Shown here piece after piece: positions 23,501 to 34,216 of a stretch of 64,000 nt of DNA. Each line of letters begins with the position of its first letter. The first letter of the stretch is position 1. Both the position numbers and the translations under genes were made by a program. This DNA comes from Poteriospumella lacustris (Eukaryota > Sar > Chrysophyceae > Chromulinales > Dinobryaceae). The DNA lies in NCBI GenBank assembly GCA_008000375.1, contig SMOI01000072.1, positions 1 to 64,000 on the forward strand, in the 5' to 3' direction. The notes under the pieces were generated by a model. It did no database searches, was not told the DNA's origin, and worked only from the letters and a program-made list of their open reading frames with translations.

Positions 23501-24324
23501 TCGACTTCATGCGCGTCTACGAGCACACCATCTTCATGTTCGCCGACGTCGTGCCCGTTTTCATGGCGCTCGCGCGGCTGCAGCGTTGGTCGCTGATCAA
23601 CGAGATCGCGACCGTCTTCCTGCGCGAGAGCGAAGTCGAGGCGCACGAGGTAATGGCCGCGCAGGTGGCCTTCTTGCGGCACTTCCAGTCGTGGAGCGAG
23701 GGCCTGATGCGCGTCCTGCGGCTCTCGCCCGTCGAGCCTGCGGCGGGTGACGCCGAGACGCTTGTGCAGCGACTGCTCGCCGCGACGCGCTTCTTCGCGG
23801 GCGACCGCATCAACGAGGGCGTGCGGCTCCTCTGCGACACGTTCGTCTCCGCGCCGCCGCCGCCATCGTCTGCGGCCGCTGCCTCTGCGCCGCGGCACAC
23901 GGAAGTCGTCGCCGCGTGTCTGGTGACCATCCACGAGGAGTCGCAGCTGTTCACGCTGGACCAGATCGTGCTCCAACTCATCGCCTTCGCCTTCGTCTTG
24001 CTCGCCGAACCTCCCGCCGATGCCGCGGACAGCGTCGATCAACCGGACGGCGCCGCCGCCCAGACGACGTTCGCTTCGTCTGGGCGGCCGCTGTCGTCGG
24101 AGCGACAGGCCACGCTGACGAACGTGCTCACGCACCAGCTGCACGTGCTGGGTCGCGAGCGTCACTCGCTCAGCGCCGCCCCGCGGTCGGCTGCCAGCCG
24201 AGCCGTGTACCGCAACAAGCTGACGCAGTGCCACGCGCTGCTGTCCGTCGTCGCCGACCAGCATCCCGCGCTGCGCGACCTGCTGCAGGCGTCGCCGGAG
24301 TTCGTCGGACTGGTGCAGCTGTGA
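17574..24324 (+). CDS. Soluble adenylyl cyclase (ADCY10-like), tandem copy 2
   Basis: Exons 17574-21058 and 21135-24324 (76-bp intron, phase 2) give 2,224 residues. Same order as copy 1: first cyclase domain from about residue 75 with FVDISGFT and KFAGDAVYVVW, keeping both metal aspartates; second cyclase domain about 617-820; P-loop ATPase with ASGGVGKT near residue 980 (first glycine replaced by alanine, lysine-threonine kept); the intron interrupts Walker B at the same codon position as in copy 1; then a long helical C-terminal half. The start MDETRKQDFLTDFSKHVP matches copy 1. Residues encoded by 19422-20020 are identical to copy 1, while the linker between the cyclase domains and most of the C-terminal half differ widely. 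The two copies could respond to different signals while sharing a homogenised catalytic half. Confidence 0.9.
19422..20020 (+). repeat. 599-bp tract identical to 6333-6931
   Basis: Partner of the tract in copy 1; 100% nucleotide identity with sharp edges. The encoded segment runs from the IEAELRTVTVMF block to AKGYE, where the paralogues diverge at once (ELPVPTYRQ versus EDLVPTYRP). Confidence 0.97.
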
Positions 24325-26305
24325 TCCGTCCTGTTCTTGGCCGAGCCTCGCGCCTATTCTTTCCCAGGCGGCTTGCCCGCCGCCCATCGCCCGCTGTCCC
24401 CGTGTTCGTCTGTCTGTTTCTCGTTATTTTTCACTTTTCTTTTCTGTTCGCTGTGCCATTCGTTGTGCCGTTCCTATTGCTTCGATCATTTCCGACGATC
24501 TGTGTCTCCTCCCTGCCCCGCGATCCGTCGGCGCGGAGACCTTCCAGCTGCCGGCGGCGCCCCCAATACCTCCTCCTCGTGTGTGTCTTGTCCTCGTGAG
24601 TCGTTTGAGTTCTTTTGGCCGTGTCAATTCGTTTAGACATCGTGTGAGGCTGTGGTGCGTCTCTTGACGTCAATCGTTGTTTGTTCGGCGTGAGGCCGAC
24701 AGGTTCGCCTGCAGCAGTCCCTGCGGCCCGCGGCCTCTCGTGCGGTTCGTGCGGTTCGTTCGTTTGTCGTTCCTTCTACATGTTATGTCCGGTGCTGTCC
24801 GCTGCTTGTTTGTCCGCGCTGTCCGCGCCTCCAGTTTCCTCTCCTCTTCAGCTGTTTCCTCTTCTGTTCGCGTGGCACCGCTGCCGTCGCTGACCGACCC
24901 CGCGAGGCCGAGCGGTTAGCATCGATCTGTTCGATTTGCCGCTGGCGCTGCCTCGCGCGTCAGTCCGCTCGATGACGCGACGCGTTTCTCTGTTTCTTCG
25001 CGGAGCACGATCGTCGCTGCGGCGAGTGTCGCCGGCTGCCCTTTTCTGTCCGCTTGTCCCTTGTTTACACTCATACACACGCACATAGTTGTTGTTCGCT
25101 GCTTTTCGCTCTTCTTTGTTTGTCGGTCGCTCTGCAGTCGTTGCTCGTTGGCAGCAGTTGGCGCTCGTTGGTGTTAGCGGTCGTTCCCCATCGGTTATTG
25201 ATCCGCAGCGATGGCCGAGGCCTGCCGCTCGCCTTCAGTCGCTCTCGGCGGCGGCGGCGGCGGTGCATCTCGCAGTCGTTCACGTTCCGCATCGCTGTCG
25301 GCCATTTGTTTGTTTCTCGGTTACGTCGCTCTCCAATTTCTCGCGTCCAACTGCTCCCGGCCCCATTTGTTTCCCGTGTACATATATCGCACCCTCTATC
25401 GTGTTGCGCGCCCCGCAACTGAGCCCCCTCCCCCTGTATGATGGTCATTGCTTCCCCATCAATAAGAAACAACGGTATTGAGTCACACGAAACCATCTGT
25501 TCTTCTCTGTAAGCGCACTCGGTTAACCTACCACACGTCGCAACACCTCTGCGTGCATCGGCAGATGGCCGCAGTTCAGTTTGTTTATCATTACAGGTCA
25601 TAGAGCATCTTTCAAACGAAGGGTGAGTTCTGCAGGAAACCGATAACCGATTGGACGAGATGTGGAGCAGCCGAGACGGTTCTCCCTCTCGTGACGCACT
25701 GCCTGACTCTGAAGTCTCTACAACCAAGAACCGATAGAAAAACGCGGAAATTTTTTGCAGACACATGACGATTAAAACTACTGAGTGCCAAGCCCCGCGA
25801 TAAGTTGTGGGCATATGAGCACGAGCTACAGTGACGGTACGGGGCTGGGTACCTTCAAAGGTCGCCGGTGCGGCGCAGCGGTCGCTGGGCGGAAAAGGCG
25901 TTACAGTTTTGACGCGCGCCGTCTCTGATCCCCGCCCGAGACGAGAAACAAAAATATTACTCAACCAGAATTCAAAAATTTGGCTCTAAACTTTAATCAA
26001 TTCATAGATCATGTCAATTCGAGCATTTTCCTTTGAGTTATAAAAAATTCTAAGTTATCCTCACCAAGTTACATGTGTTTTATTCGCAGCAGCTCGAAGT
26101 CGCCGTGGCCGTCGTCGTCGTCGTGGCCGCGCTCCTCCTGCGAATCATCGCGCCCACCGCCGCCGGTCGCTCGTGGGTTCTCGCCGCCCACATCCCATGG
26201 CATCGCGAAGCGATATGTCGCACATTCCAATCTCATTTTGGACCTGAGAAGATCGCGCATCTACCAACAGACATAGTTCATAAGTTTTAACGTCCGAAAC
26301 GAGAA
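24325..26305. other. Long 3' flank of cyclase 2 and upstream region of ASCC3
   Basis: About 2 kb without a supported gene. From 24325 to about 25440 the plus strand is very poor in A (for example 2 of 60 bases at 24361-24420), as after cyclase 1 and in introns, so it is probably a long 3' UTR. TGTACATA is at 25377-25384. Beyond about 25450 the composition becomes balanced, and at 25930-26070 distinctly AT-rich, as expected for the ASCC3 promoter. A minus-strand open frame at 25071-25964 has no recognisable domain. At 26075-26290 a short plus-strand frame with a valine-rich hydrophobic run lacks its own ATG and is left uncalled. Confidence 0.5.
25377..25384 (+). terminator. Candidate 3'-end motif TGTACATA for cyclase 2
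   Basis: TGTACATA lies 1,053 bases after the stop, close to where the A-poor stretch ends, mirroring the copy at 12134-12141 after cyclase 1. Confidence 0.35.
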
Positions 26306-29300
26306 ATGAGCGACCGGCCGCGATTGAGCTCACGGCTGCTCCTCAACCTGTACGGCGAAGCCGTGCCAAGCTCTGAAGATCTCGTCCTACAGTCGCCTCT
26401 ACATTCCTCATCTGGTCGCACTTCAAAAGCGTCTGGCTCGCGAAAGCCTGCATTTCTTCCGGGAAGTCAGCACGCCCCACCGCCAGTCGCTCCCACTGCG
26501 TCAAAAGAAGCATCGTTTTCTCTGGAGCGATTTCTCGGGCACAATGGCGGGAAGGATTTGCCCTCAGCGACAGCGACGAAGATAAGAGAGGCCTACAAGA
26601 CCTTTCTCAGCGATGTACATGCCATCTGCCAAGATGCCGTCGTGCACAGTAACCCCGCGACGACGCTGTACAACATCTGCACCCGGAAGCAGACGGCAGC
26701 GTCAGCGCATCGAGAGGCCGTTCGTTATTTTGGCTCAATAGAGCGATTGAGGTTCGACGAGGCTCTTCGTCACGCAGCGTATCTGCAGTCGCTGGTGGAC
26801 CAGGCGCACGGCGGCCCCGACACCCACTTCAACTTCGACTTCGACTTCGCCGCGCCGGAGAGCAAGTTCGACGCGGTCTCATCCATTCTGGGTCCGCCGA
26901 TGGCCGTTATTGGAGACAGCATTGTTGCGCAAGGCGATGGCGAAGGCAGCGTTTATGAGTGGCTGCAGCAGCAGACGAAGCAGCACGAGCAGACGCACGG
27001 CGGCGCCCTGTCGGCCGAGGACTTGTGCACGCAGATCGTCGCCATTTGCAAGGCGGGCACGAACCTGGAGATGGGCCTCTTCGACCTCATCGGCGAGTCG
27101 AACATCGAGCTGATCTCGGAGGTGATTCAGCGGGCGGACGCGCTCAAGAGCGTCGACCCCGACTACGAGCGGCAGCACCCGGCGCTCCTGTCGGCCCCCG
27201 CCGCCGCCTCCGCCGCCTCCACCGCGCCGAAGAAGCCCAGCGACTGGGAGAGCTTGTCCGCCAATCAAAAGAAGAAGCACATGCTCCGCGAGCAGAAGGA
27301 GCTTAGCGAGGCCATCGAGGCGTCGATGCAGCAGTCGCAGGACTGGCTCGAGCGGCTGGGTTTCAGCTCCGAGTACCTCGAGCAGGAGCGCGCGCTGGGG
27401 CTGCAGAAGAACCAGCGACGAGGCGTCGAGACGTGGAAAGAGAATCTCGCTCCAGATGGCTCACGCGTGTTCTACGAGAACCGCGGCCTGCCGGCGGGCA
27501 CGACGCGGCGGCACGGCCAGGGCTTCGAGGAGGTCCACATCCCCGCCGCGGCGAAGCCGCCCCCGCCCGCCGACGGCGAGCTGGTCCCCATCGAGTCGCT
27601 GGAGGCCTGGGCGCAGCCTGCCTTCGCGGGCACGAACTACCTGAACCGCATCCAGAGCAGGGTGTACCCGTGCGCCTTCTTCTCCGGCGAGAACATGCTC
27701 GTCTGCGCGCCGACGGGCGCGGGCAAGACGAACATCGCCATGTTGTCGCTGCTGCAGCTCGTGCGGCAGCACGTGCGACCCGACGGCAGCATCGACAGGG
27801 CGGGATTCAAGGCGATCTACATCGCGCCGATGAAGGCGCTGGCCCAGGAGGTCGTGGGGAAGTTCTCCGAGAAGCTGGCGCCGCTGGGGCTCGTGGTGAA
27901 GGAGTACACGGGCGACATGCAGCTGAGCAAGCAGGAGATCGCCGAGGCGCAGCTGCTCGTGTGCACGCCAGAGAAGTACGACGTGTCCACGCGCAAAGGC
28001 GGCGACGGCTCGTTAGGGACGCTGGTGTCGCTGATCATCATCGACGAGGTGCACCTGCTGGCCGACGACCGCGGCGCCGTCATCGAAATGATCGTCGCGC
28101 GCACGCAGCGGTACGTGGAGACCAGCCAGCGGATGGTGCGCATCGTGGGCCTGTCCGCCACGCTGCCCAACTACCAAGACGTCGGCAGCTTCCTGCGCGT
28201 TAACCCTGCGACGGGGCTGTTCTTCTTCGGCAGCGAGTTCCGCCCCATCCCGCTCGACCAGACGTTCGTCGGCGTCACCGAGAAGCAGCGCGTCAAGCGC
28301 AACGACCTGATGACCAAGCTCGCCTACGAGAAGATGGTGGAGGCGCTGCAGAAGGGCAAGCAGGTCATGATCTTCGTGCACTCGCGCAAGGACACGTCGC
28401 GCACGATGCAGGCCATTTGGGAGCTCTGCGCCGAGCGCGGCACGTCGGAGCTGCTGGAGAACGTGCAGCACGAGAAGTACACGCTGTGGAAGCGACAGGT
28501 GGACAAGTCGCGGTCGCAGGAGGTGCAGCAGCTGTTCGAGCGCGGCTTGGGCGTCCACCACGCGGGCATGCTGCGTCCGGACCGCACGCTGACCGAGCAG
28601 CTGTTCGAGGCGGGGCTGCTGAAGGTGCTCTGCTGCACGGCGACGCTGGCCTGGGGCGTCAACCTCCCGGCGCACACGGTCATCGTCAAGGGCACGGAGA
28701 TGTACGACCCCGAGCGCGGCGGCTTCGTCGACCTGAGCATCCTCGACGTGCTGCAGATCTTCGGCCGCGCGGGGCGGCCGCAGTTCGACACCTCCGGCCA
28801 CGCGATCCTCATCACGCCGCACGACTCGCTCGCGAACTACCTCGCGAAGCTCTCGCACCAGGCGCCGATCGAGAGCGCGCTCATCAAGTCGCTGCCCGAC
28901 CACATGAACGCCGAGGTCGTCAACGGCACCATCAACAACGTGAAGGAGGCCGTCGCCTGGCTCACCTACACCTTCCTCTTCATTCGCATGAAGCGCAACG
29001 GCCTGGCCTACGGCATCCGCCACGAGGAGGCCTTCGGCGACCCGCAGCTGGAGAAGAAGCGCTTCGACCTCGTCAAGGAGGCGGCCGAGAAGCTGGACGC
29101 GTGCATGATGACGCGCTACGAGCGCCGCTCGGGCAACTTGGGCGTGACGGACCTCGGCCGCATCGCCTCGCACTACTACATCAAGCACACGACCATCGAG
29201 AACTTCAACCGCATGCTGGCGCCGCACCTGAGCGACCCCGACGCCGTGCACGTGCTGTGCTCGTCGACGGAGTTCGACTCGCTCAAGGTGCGGCCCGAGG

Positions 29301-32300
29301 AGCTGACCGAGATCGACAAGCTGCAGAAGCACGCCTTCATGCGCGTCAAGGTCGCGTCCGACGACGTCGCCGGCAAGGTCAACGTCCTGCTGCAGGGCTA
29401 CCTGAGCCGCCTGCGCGTCGACAGCTTCACGCTGCAGTCCGACACGAACTACGTCGCGCAGAACGCCGGCCGCATCACGCGCGCGCTCTTCGAGATCTGT
29501 CTGCGCAAGGGCTGGTCGGGCATGTCGCGCTACTACCTCAACCTGTGCAAGTCCATCGACCGCCGCGTGCGCCTCGACCACAACCCGCTGCGCCAGTTCG
29601 ACGACGTCCCGCCCGAGAGCGCGCAGTGGCTGGAGAAGGCGAAGGCGACGCACCAGCACCTGCTGGACATGTCCGCGGCCGAGATCGGCCAGCTCATCCA
29701 CAACCAGAAGCTCGGCCCGCGCGTCAAGGACCTGGTCACGAAGCTGCCGATGCTGCACGTGGACGCGAAGGTGAAGCCGATCACGAAGGGCATCCTACGG
29801 CTGTCGCTGACGCTGTCGATGGCCTTCGAGTGGGTGGACCGGTTCCACGGCTTCGCGGAGCCCTTCTGGGTGTGGGTCGAGGACTCGGAGAACGAGTTCA
29901 TCTACCACTCCGAGTACGTCGTGCTGCAGCGCAAGGACCGCCACGAGAAGAAGACGCTCGACGTGACGATCCCCGTGCGCGACCCGCTGCCGGCGCAGTA
30001 CTTCGTGCGCGTACTGTCCGACGCCTGGGTCGGCTGCGAGACCGTCACGCCCGTCTCCTTCCGCCACCTGCTCATGCCCTCGATGATGAGCAACGTGCAC
30101 ACGGACCTGCTCGACCTGCACCCGGTGCCCGTCACGGCGCTGAAGAACGCCGACTACGAGTCGCTGTACGCCGCGCGCTTCGGCCACTTCAACCCCATCC
30201 AGAGCCAGATGTTCCACGTGCTCTACCACACCAACCGCAACGTCCTCGTCGGCGCGCCCACCGGCTCCGGCAAAACCATCACCGCGGAGCTGGCGATCCT
30301 GCGGCAGCACCGCCAGAACCGAAAGGCGAAGACGGTCTACGTCGCGCCGCTGCGCGCGCTGGCCCGCGAGCGCCTGATGGACTGGCGGACGCGCCTCGGC
30401 GGCCCGCCGCTCAACCTGCGCATCGTGGAGCTGACCGGCGAGCACACGCCCGACATGAGCGAGCTGTGGCGCGCCGACATCCTCATCGTGACGCCGGAGA
30501 AGTGGGACAGCATCTCGCGCGGCTGGCAGCGCCGCGGCTACGTGCAGTCGGTCGGCCTCGTGGTCATCGACGAGATCCACCTGCTCGGCGTCGAGCGCGG
30601 CCCCGTCCTCGAGATGCTCGTGTCGCGCATGCGCTTCATCTCCAGCCAGACCGGGCTGCCCATCCGCTTCGTGGGGCTCTCCACCGCGCTGGCCAACGCG
30701 CGCGACCTGGGCGACTGGCTCGGCATCGACGAGCGCTCGGGCGGCGCGCTGTACAACTTCCGGCCGTCCGTGCGCCCCGTGCCGATGCGCATCACCATCC
30801 AGGGCTTCCCCGGCAAGCACTACTGCCCGCGCATGGCCACGATGAACAAGCCGGCCTACGCGGCCATCCTGGAGCACTCGCCGACGAAGCCGGTGCTCAT
30901 CTTCGTCTCGTCGCGGCGCCAGACGCGTCTCACCGCGCTGGATCTGATCGCGCTGTGCGCCGCGGACGACGGCGGCGGCTCGTCCGGCCTCGTCGACTAC
31001 GGCCTCGTCGGCAGCGCCAACCCCAAGCGCTTCCTCGGCGCCAACGTCTCCGACGACGAAATCGCCGCCATCGCCGCGACGGTGAAGGACGCGGCGCTGC
31101 GCGACACGCTCGTCTTCGGCGTCGGCATCCACCACGCGGTACGTTGCTCGCGCGCCGCCCTCGAGGCCCGCGTCTGTGTCTAACCGCCGCCCGCTGCTGT
31201 TGTTGCTGTTGTTTGTTGTCGCTTCGCAGGGCCTGGACAACCACGACCGCAGCGTCGTGGAGAGCCTCTTCCTCGAGCAGAAGATCCAGGTGCTCGTCTG
31301 CACCAGCACGTTGGCCTGTAAGTCACCGCCGCCTCGCCGCCGCCTCGCCGCCGCCTCGTTGCCGCCACCGCCGCTTCTGTGTCGCTGACGCCGCCGCCGC
31401 TGTTCGCTGTCGCTGTGCAGGGGGCGTCAATCTGCCGTGCCACCTGGTGATCATCAAGGGCACCGAGTACTACGACGGCAAGACGAAGCAGTACGTGGAC
31501 ATGCCCGTGACCGACATCCTGCAGATGCTGGGCCGCGCGGGCCGCCCGCAGTTCGACGACTCCGCCGAGGCCGTCGTCTTCGTGCACGAGCCCAAGAAGC
31601 ACTTCTACAAGAAGTTCCTGCACGACCCCTTCCCCGTCGAGTCCTCGCTGCACCTCTGTCTGCACGAGCACCTCAACGCCGAGGTCTGCGGCTCGGGCGT
31701 CATCCACTCGGTGGTGCCCGACTGCGTCGACTTCCTCACGTGGACGTACTACTACCGCCGCCTGCTCATGAACCCCGCGTACTACGGCCTCACGGCGGGC
31801 GAGGACGAGGACGAGGACGAGGGCGACGCGGCCGGCGGGGCCGGCGGGGCCGCCGCGCGCCGCGAGGTGAGTCCGCAGATGGTGCAGGACCACATGGTGG
31901 GGCTGCTCGTGCAGACGCTGGGCGACCTCGTCGCCTACGACTGCGTCAAGGTGCTGCCGCCCGAGGAGACCGGCGAGCCGTCGCTGCTCGCCGCCATCGC
32001 CACCGCCGCCGCGCCGGCCGCCCTCGCGAAGATCGGCCACGGCAACGTGGTGCAGCCCACCTTCCTGGGCAAGGTGGCCTCGTACTACTACCTGTCGTAC
32101 CGGACGCCCTTCGTCTTCCGCAGCAAACTGCGCGCGCTGAGCGACACCTGCGACGACGACTTCTTCCGCGGCGCGCTCGGCCTCGCGGAGGCGCACCCGA
32201 TGGCCCAGACGTACCGCCGCCACTTGCTCATGCGCCTGCTGAAGGTCCTGTGCGACGCGCAGGAGTTCGCCGAGGTGCCCGTGCGCCACAACGAGGAGCT

Positions 32301-33285
32301 GCTCAACGAGGAGCTGGCCGAGACGCTCGGCGTGTGGAGCGCCGCGTCGGGCTTCCGCGACTACCTCGGCAGCCTCGAGTCGTCGCACACGAAGACGCTG
32401 CTGCTGATCCTCGCGGCGCTGGCGCGCGCGAAGCTGCCGATCACCGACTACCTCAACGACACGAAGACGGTGATGGAGCAGGTGCCGCGCGTGCTCAATG
32501 CGATGATCGACGTCGCGGCGGACGACGACCAGTTCTACGCGTCGCTCGCGCTGATGCAGCTCGCGCAGCTCATCGCCAGTCGGACGCCGTTCCTGACGGC
32601 GGAGCGGGGCGCGTCCAGTGGCCGCTCTGTCGGGGAGCGGGAGGGCCGCTACCGCGTCGTGGCAGTGAAGCGCCGCGACTTCGTCGACAACGGCGCCGGG
32701 CAGAACCGCGCGGCCACCGCGGCCGACGTCGTGGCGCTGGCGCCGGCCGCAGACGCAGTGCTGCCGCTGCGCAAAGCGAGCGAGCAGGAGCTGACACTGG
32801 TGCTGACAGCGACTGGAAAGGGCGAGTCGCAGCGGCCCCGCCGGCGCAATGGCGGCGGTCGGGCCGAGCGCGACGAGGGCAGCTGGTGGGTGGTGCTGTC
32901 CGCGGTGCCGGTGGCCGTCTCGGCGCCGCCTCGACCCCCAGCGGCCGGCAAAGGCGTCGAAATGGTCGCTACGGAAGGCGATGCGAATATCGCGGGGCCT
33001 GCGACGCCCCACGTGTTGGCGATGAAGCGCGCGGGCGACTTCGCGGCGGCGATCTACCACGACGGCCGGCGCAAGGCCAGCGCTGGCGCCGACGGCGACG
33101 CTGCGAGCCGGTCAACGGCGTCGTCCCGCACCGCCGAGGGCGTCCCCGAGGGCGTCGCTGAGGTGACCGTCGTGGTGCACACGCCGGAGGCTACTGGGCG
33201 CTACCGCCTCAGCGTCGACCTCGTCAGCGACGCCACATTCGCGACGGGCGACACGCGGCAGTACATCGCCGTCGACGTCTACTGA
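26306..33285 (+). CDS. ASCC3: ASCC3-like dual-cassette Ski2 helicase
   Basis: Three exons, 26306-31138, 31230-31317 and 31421-33285 (introns 91 and 103 bp, phases 0 and 1), give 2,261 residues; human ASCC3 is about 2,200. Cassette 1 has APTGAGKT (about 470), DEVH (about 580) and GRAGRPQFD; cassette 2 has APTGSGKT (about 1317), DEIH (about 1422) and GRAGRPQFDD. Blocks such as GLFFFGSEFRPIPLDQTFVGV and GLSTALANARDLGDWLGI favour ASCC3/Slh1 over the splicing helicase Brr2, as do two intact ATPase sites. ASCC3 unwinds alkylated DNA in animals and splits collided ribosomes. The two introns bracket the last motifs of cassette 2; without splicing the frame breaks. The second Sec63 unit looks shortened: the helical part is followed by low-complexity sequence (about 2030-2180), then a recognisable final beta-domain (EATGRYRLSVDLVSDATF). 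Confidence 0.92.
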
Positions 33286-33302
33286 GGACGCCGCCGTCAG
33301 TT

Positions 33303-33308
33303 TGTAAC
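33303..33308 (+). terminator. Candidate polyadenylation motif TGTAAC (ASCC3)
   Basis: TGTAAC begins 18 bases after the ASCC3 stop codon. Confidence 0.4.
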
Positions 33309-33336
33309 GACGACTGTGCAGTGATAACGAACGCTA

Positions 33337-33348
33337 TTTACATTTACA
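33337..33348 (-). terminator. Candidate polyadenylation motif (PRKRIP1)
   Basis: On the minus strand this reads TGTAAATGTAAA, two overlapping TGTAA words about 50 bases beyond the PRKRIP1 stop. Confidence 0.35.
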
Positions 33349-33397
33349 ACGAGTCAGAGACGCTGCCTCTCTTTTGGCCAGACGCGGGCCCGTTGAA

Positions 33398-33895
33398 TCA
33401 ACGTTTCGAGGGGCCGCCATCCGCAGCGTCGACGGGCACCACCGCCGGCTCTTTCGCTTCGTCCTCGCTCGCCGAGTCGCTCTCGTCGCTGCTGCCGTCT
33501 CCGGTTGCACCTCCACTACCTGTTTTCTGCTTCTTATGCCCCTTCTTTCGACGATCTTTCAGCTTTTGTCGCTTCAGTCGGTTTTTCGCCGTCCGCTCGT
33601 CCGCCTCTTCTCTGTTCTTCAGCACTCGGTCTGAAACAGCTTTCCTCTCCAGATCCAGCTGCTTATCTCGCTCAATATCGTCCAATCGATCGCGCTCGCG
33701 CTTTCTGGCGCCAAGATATTCATGAAAATCGCTGGAAGATGCACCTGCCGAGGAGCCGTGACGGTTGACTACTTTCTCGACGGCGACTTTCTTGGCACCG
33801 CCCGCGCCTCCTCCACTGCCGCCGCCACTCGGTCCGTAAGGACTGATGACTTTCGTGTTGGCATCGGTGTAAACCTGGTACGAGCCCTTGACCAT
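33398..33895 (-). CDS. PRKRIP1: PRKRIP1-like spliceosome-associated protein (DUF1168)
   Basis: 165 residues from the ATG at 33895; the frame stays open upstream but has no other ATG. The family core is clear: HGSSAGASSSDFHEYLGARKRE, then a long helix, and EADERTAKNRLKRQKLKDRR, corresponding to the human GSSAGAGSGEFH and EEQTAKRRKKRQKLKEKK stretches. PRKRIP1 is a nuclear protein whose long helix bridges parts of the catalytic spliceosome; in animals it was also described as binding PKR and double-stranded RNA. The glycine-rich linker (about residues 22-35) and acidic C-terminal tail look disordered. The N-terminus is shorter than in animals, so an upstream exon is possible. Convergent with ASCC3, 112 bp between stops. 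Confidence 0.83.
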   Translation of the reverse strand: MVKGSYQVYTDANTKVISPYGPSGGGSGGGAGGAKKVAVEKVVNRHGSSAGASSSDFHEYLGARKRERDRLDDIERDKQLDLERKAVSDRVLKNREEADERTAKNRLKRQKLKDRRKKGHKKQKTGSGGATGDGSSDESDSASEDEAKEPAVVPVDAADGGPSKR

Positions 33896-34216
33896 CTTTC
33901 CCTTGTGAATAGATAGAGACCGAGGCCAAGCGACCACTTCTCACGCCCCAGCAGCGACGAGGCGACGACGATGTTGCACAGATACTGGGATGTTCTGGGT
34001 GGAAGAGTGGGCGGTTTCAGATCGCCGGCGGTTTCGTATCTGGCTTCGTCTCATGCTCATTGGTCTCATGGTCATGTGGCATTGGGGCAATCAATGGGCC
34101 ATCTTCATGGCTCCCTTGATCGCAGGGCATTCACAACCAATGTAATCATCAGGGTGATCGTGTTTATGAATCGTATGAGCGAATAGAGAGGCGGTGCGGA
34201 GAGAAGTTGGGCCACC
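33896..34216. promoter_or_regulatory. Divergent region between PRKRIP1 and the gene at 34217
   Basis: 321 bp between divergent starts, expected to hold both promoters. The downstream ATG sits in GCCACCATGA, an unusually good match to the animal start-site consensus. No repeat or conserved element is evident. Confidence 0.4.

Noticed and set aside
25071-25964. 297-codon minus-strand frame after cyclase 2
   Set aside because: Same reasoning; composition follows the A-poor 3' flank and no domain is seen.
26075-26290. Short hydrophobic frame (valine-rich segment) just before ASCC3
   Set aside because: No ATG in frame; although a TTTTATTCGCAG acceptor-like site precedes it, no upstream exon could be found.
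28417-31420. Long alternative frame running into ASCC3 exon 3, suggesting a frameshift
   Set aside because: Only its end after 31421 is real; the frame change is explained by two GT-AG introns that restore continuous helicase motifs.
26306-33285. Identification as Brr2 (SNRNP200)
   Set aside because: The second cassette keeps DEIH and ASCC3-type blocks, unlike Brr2 with its degenerate second cassette.
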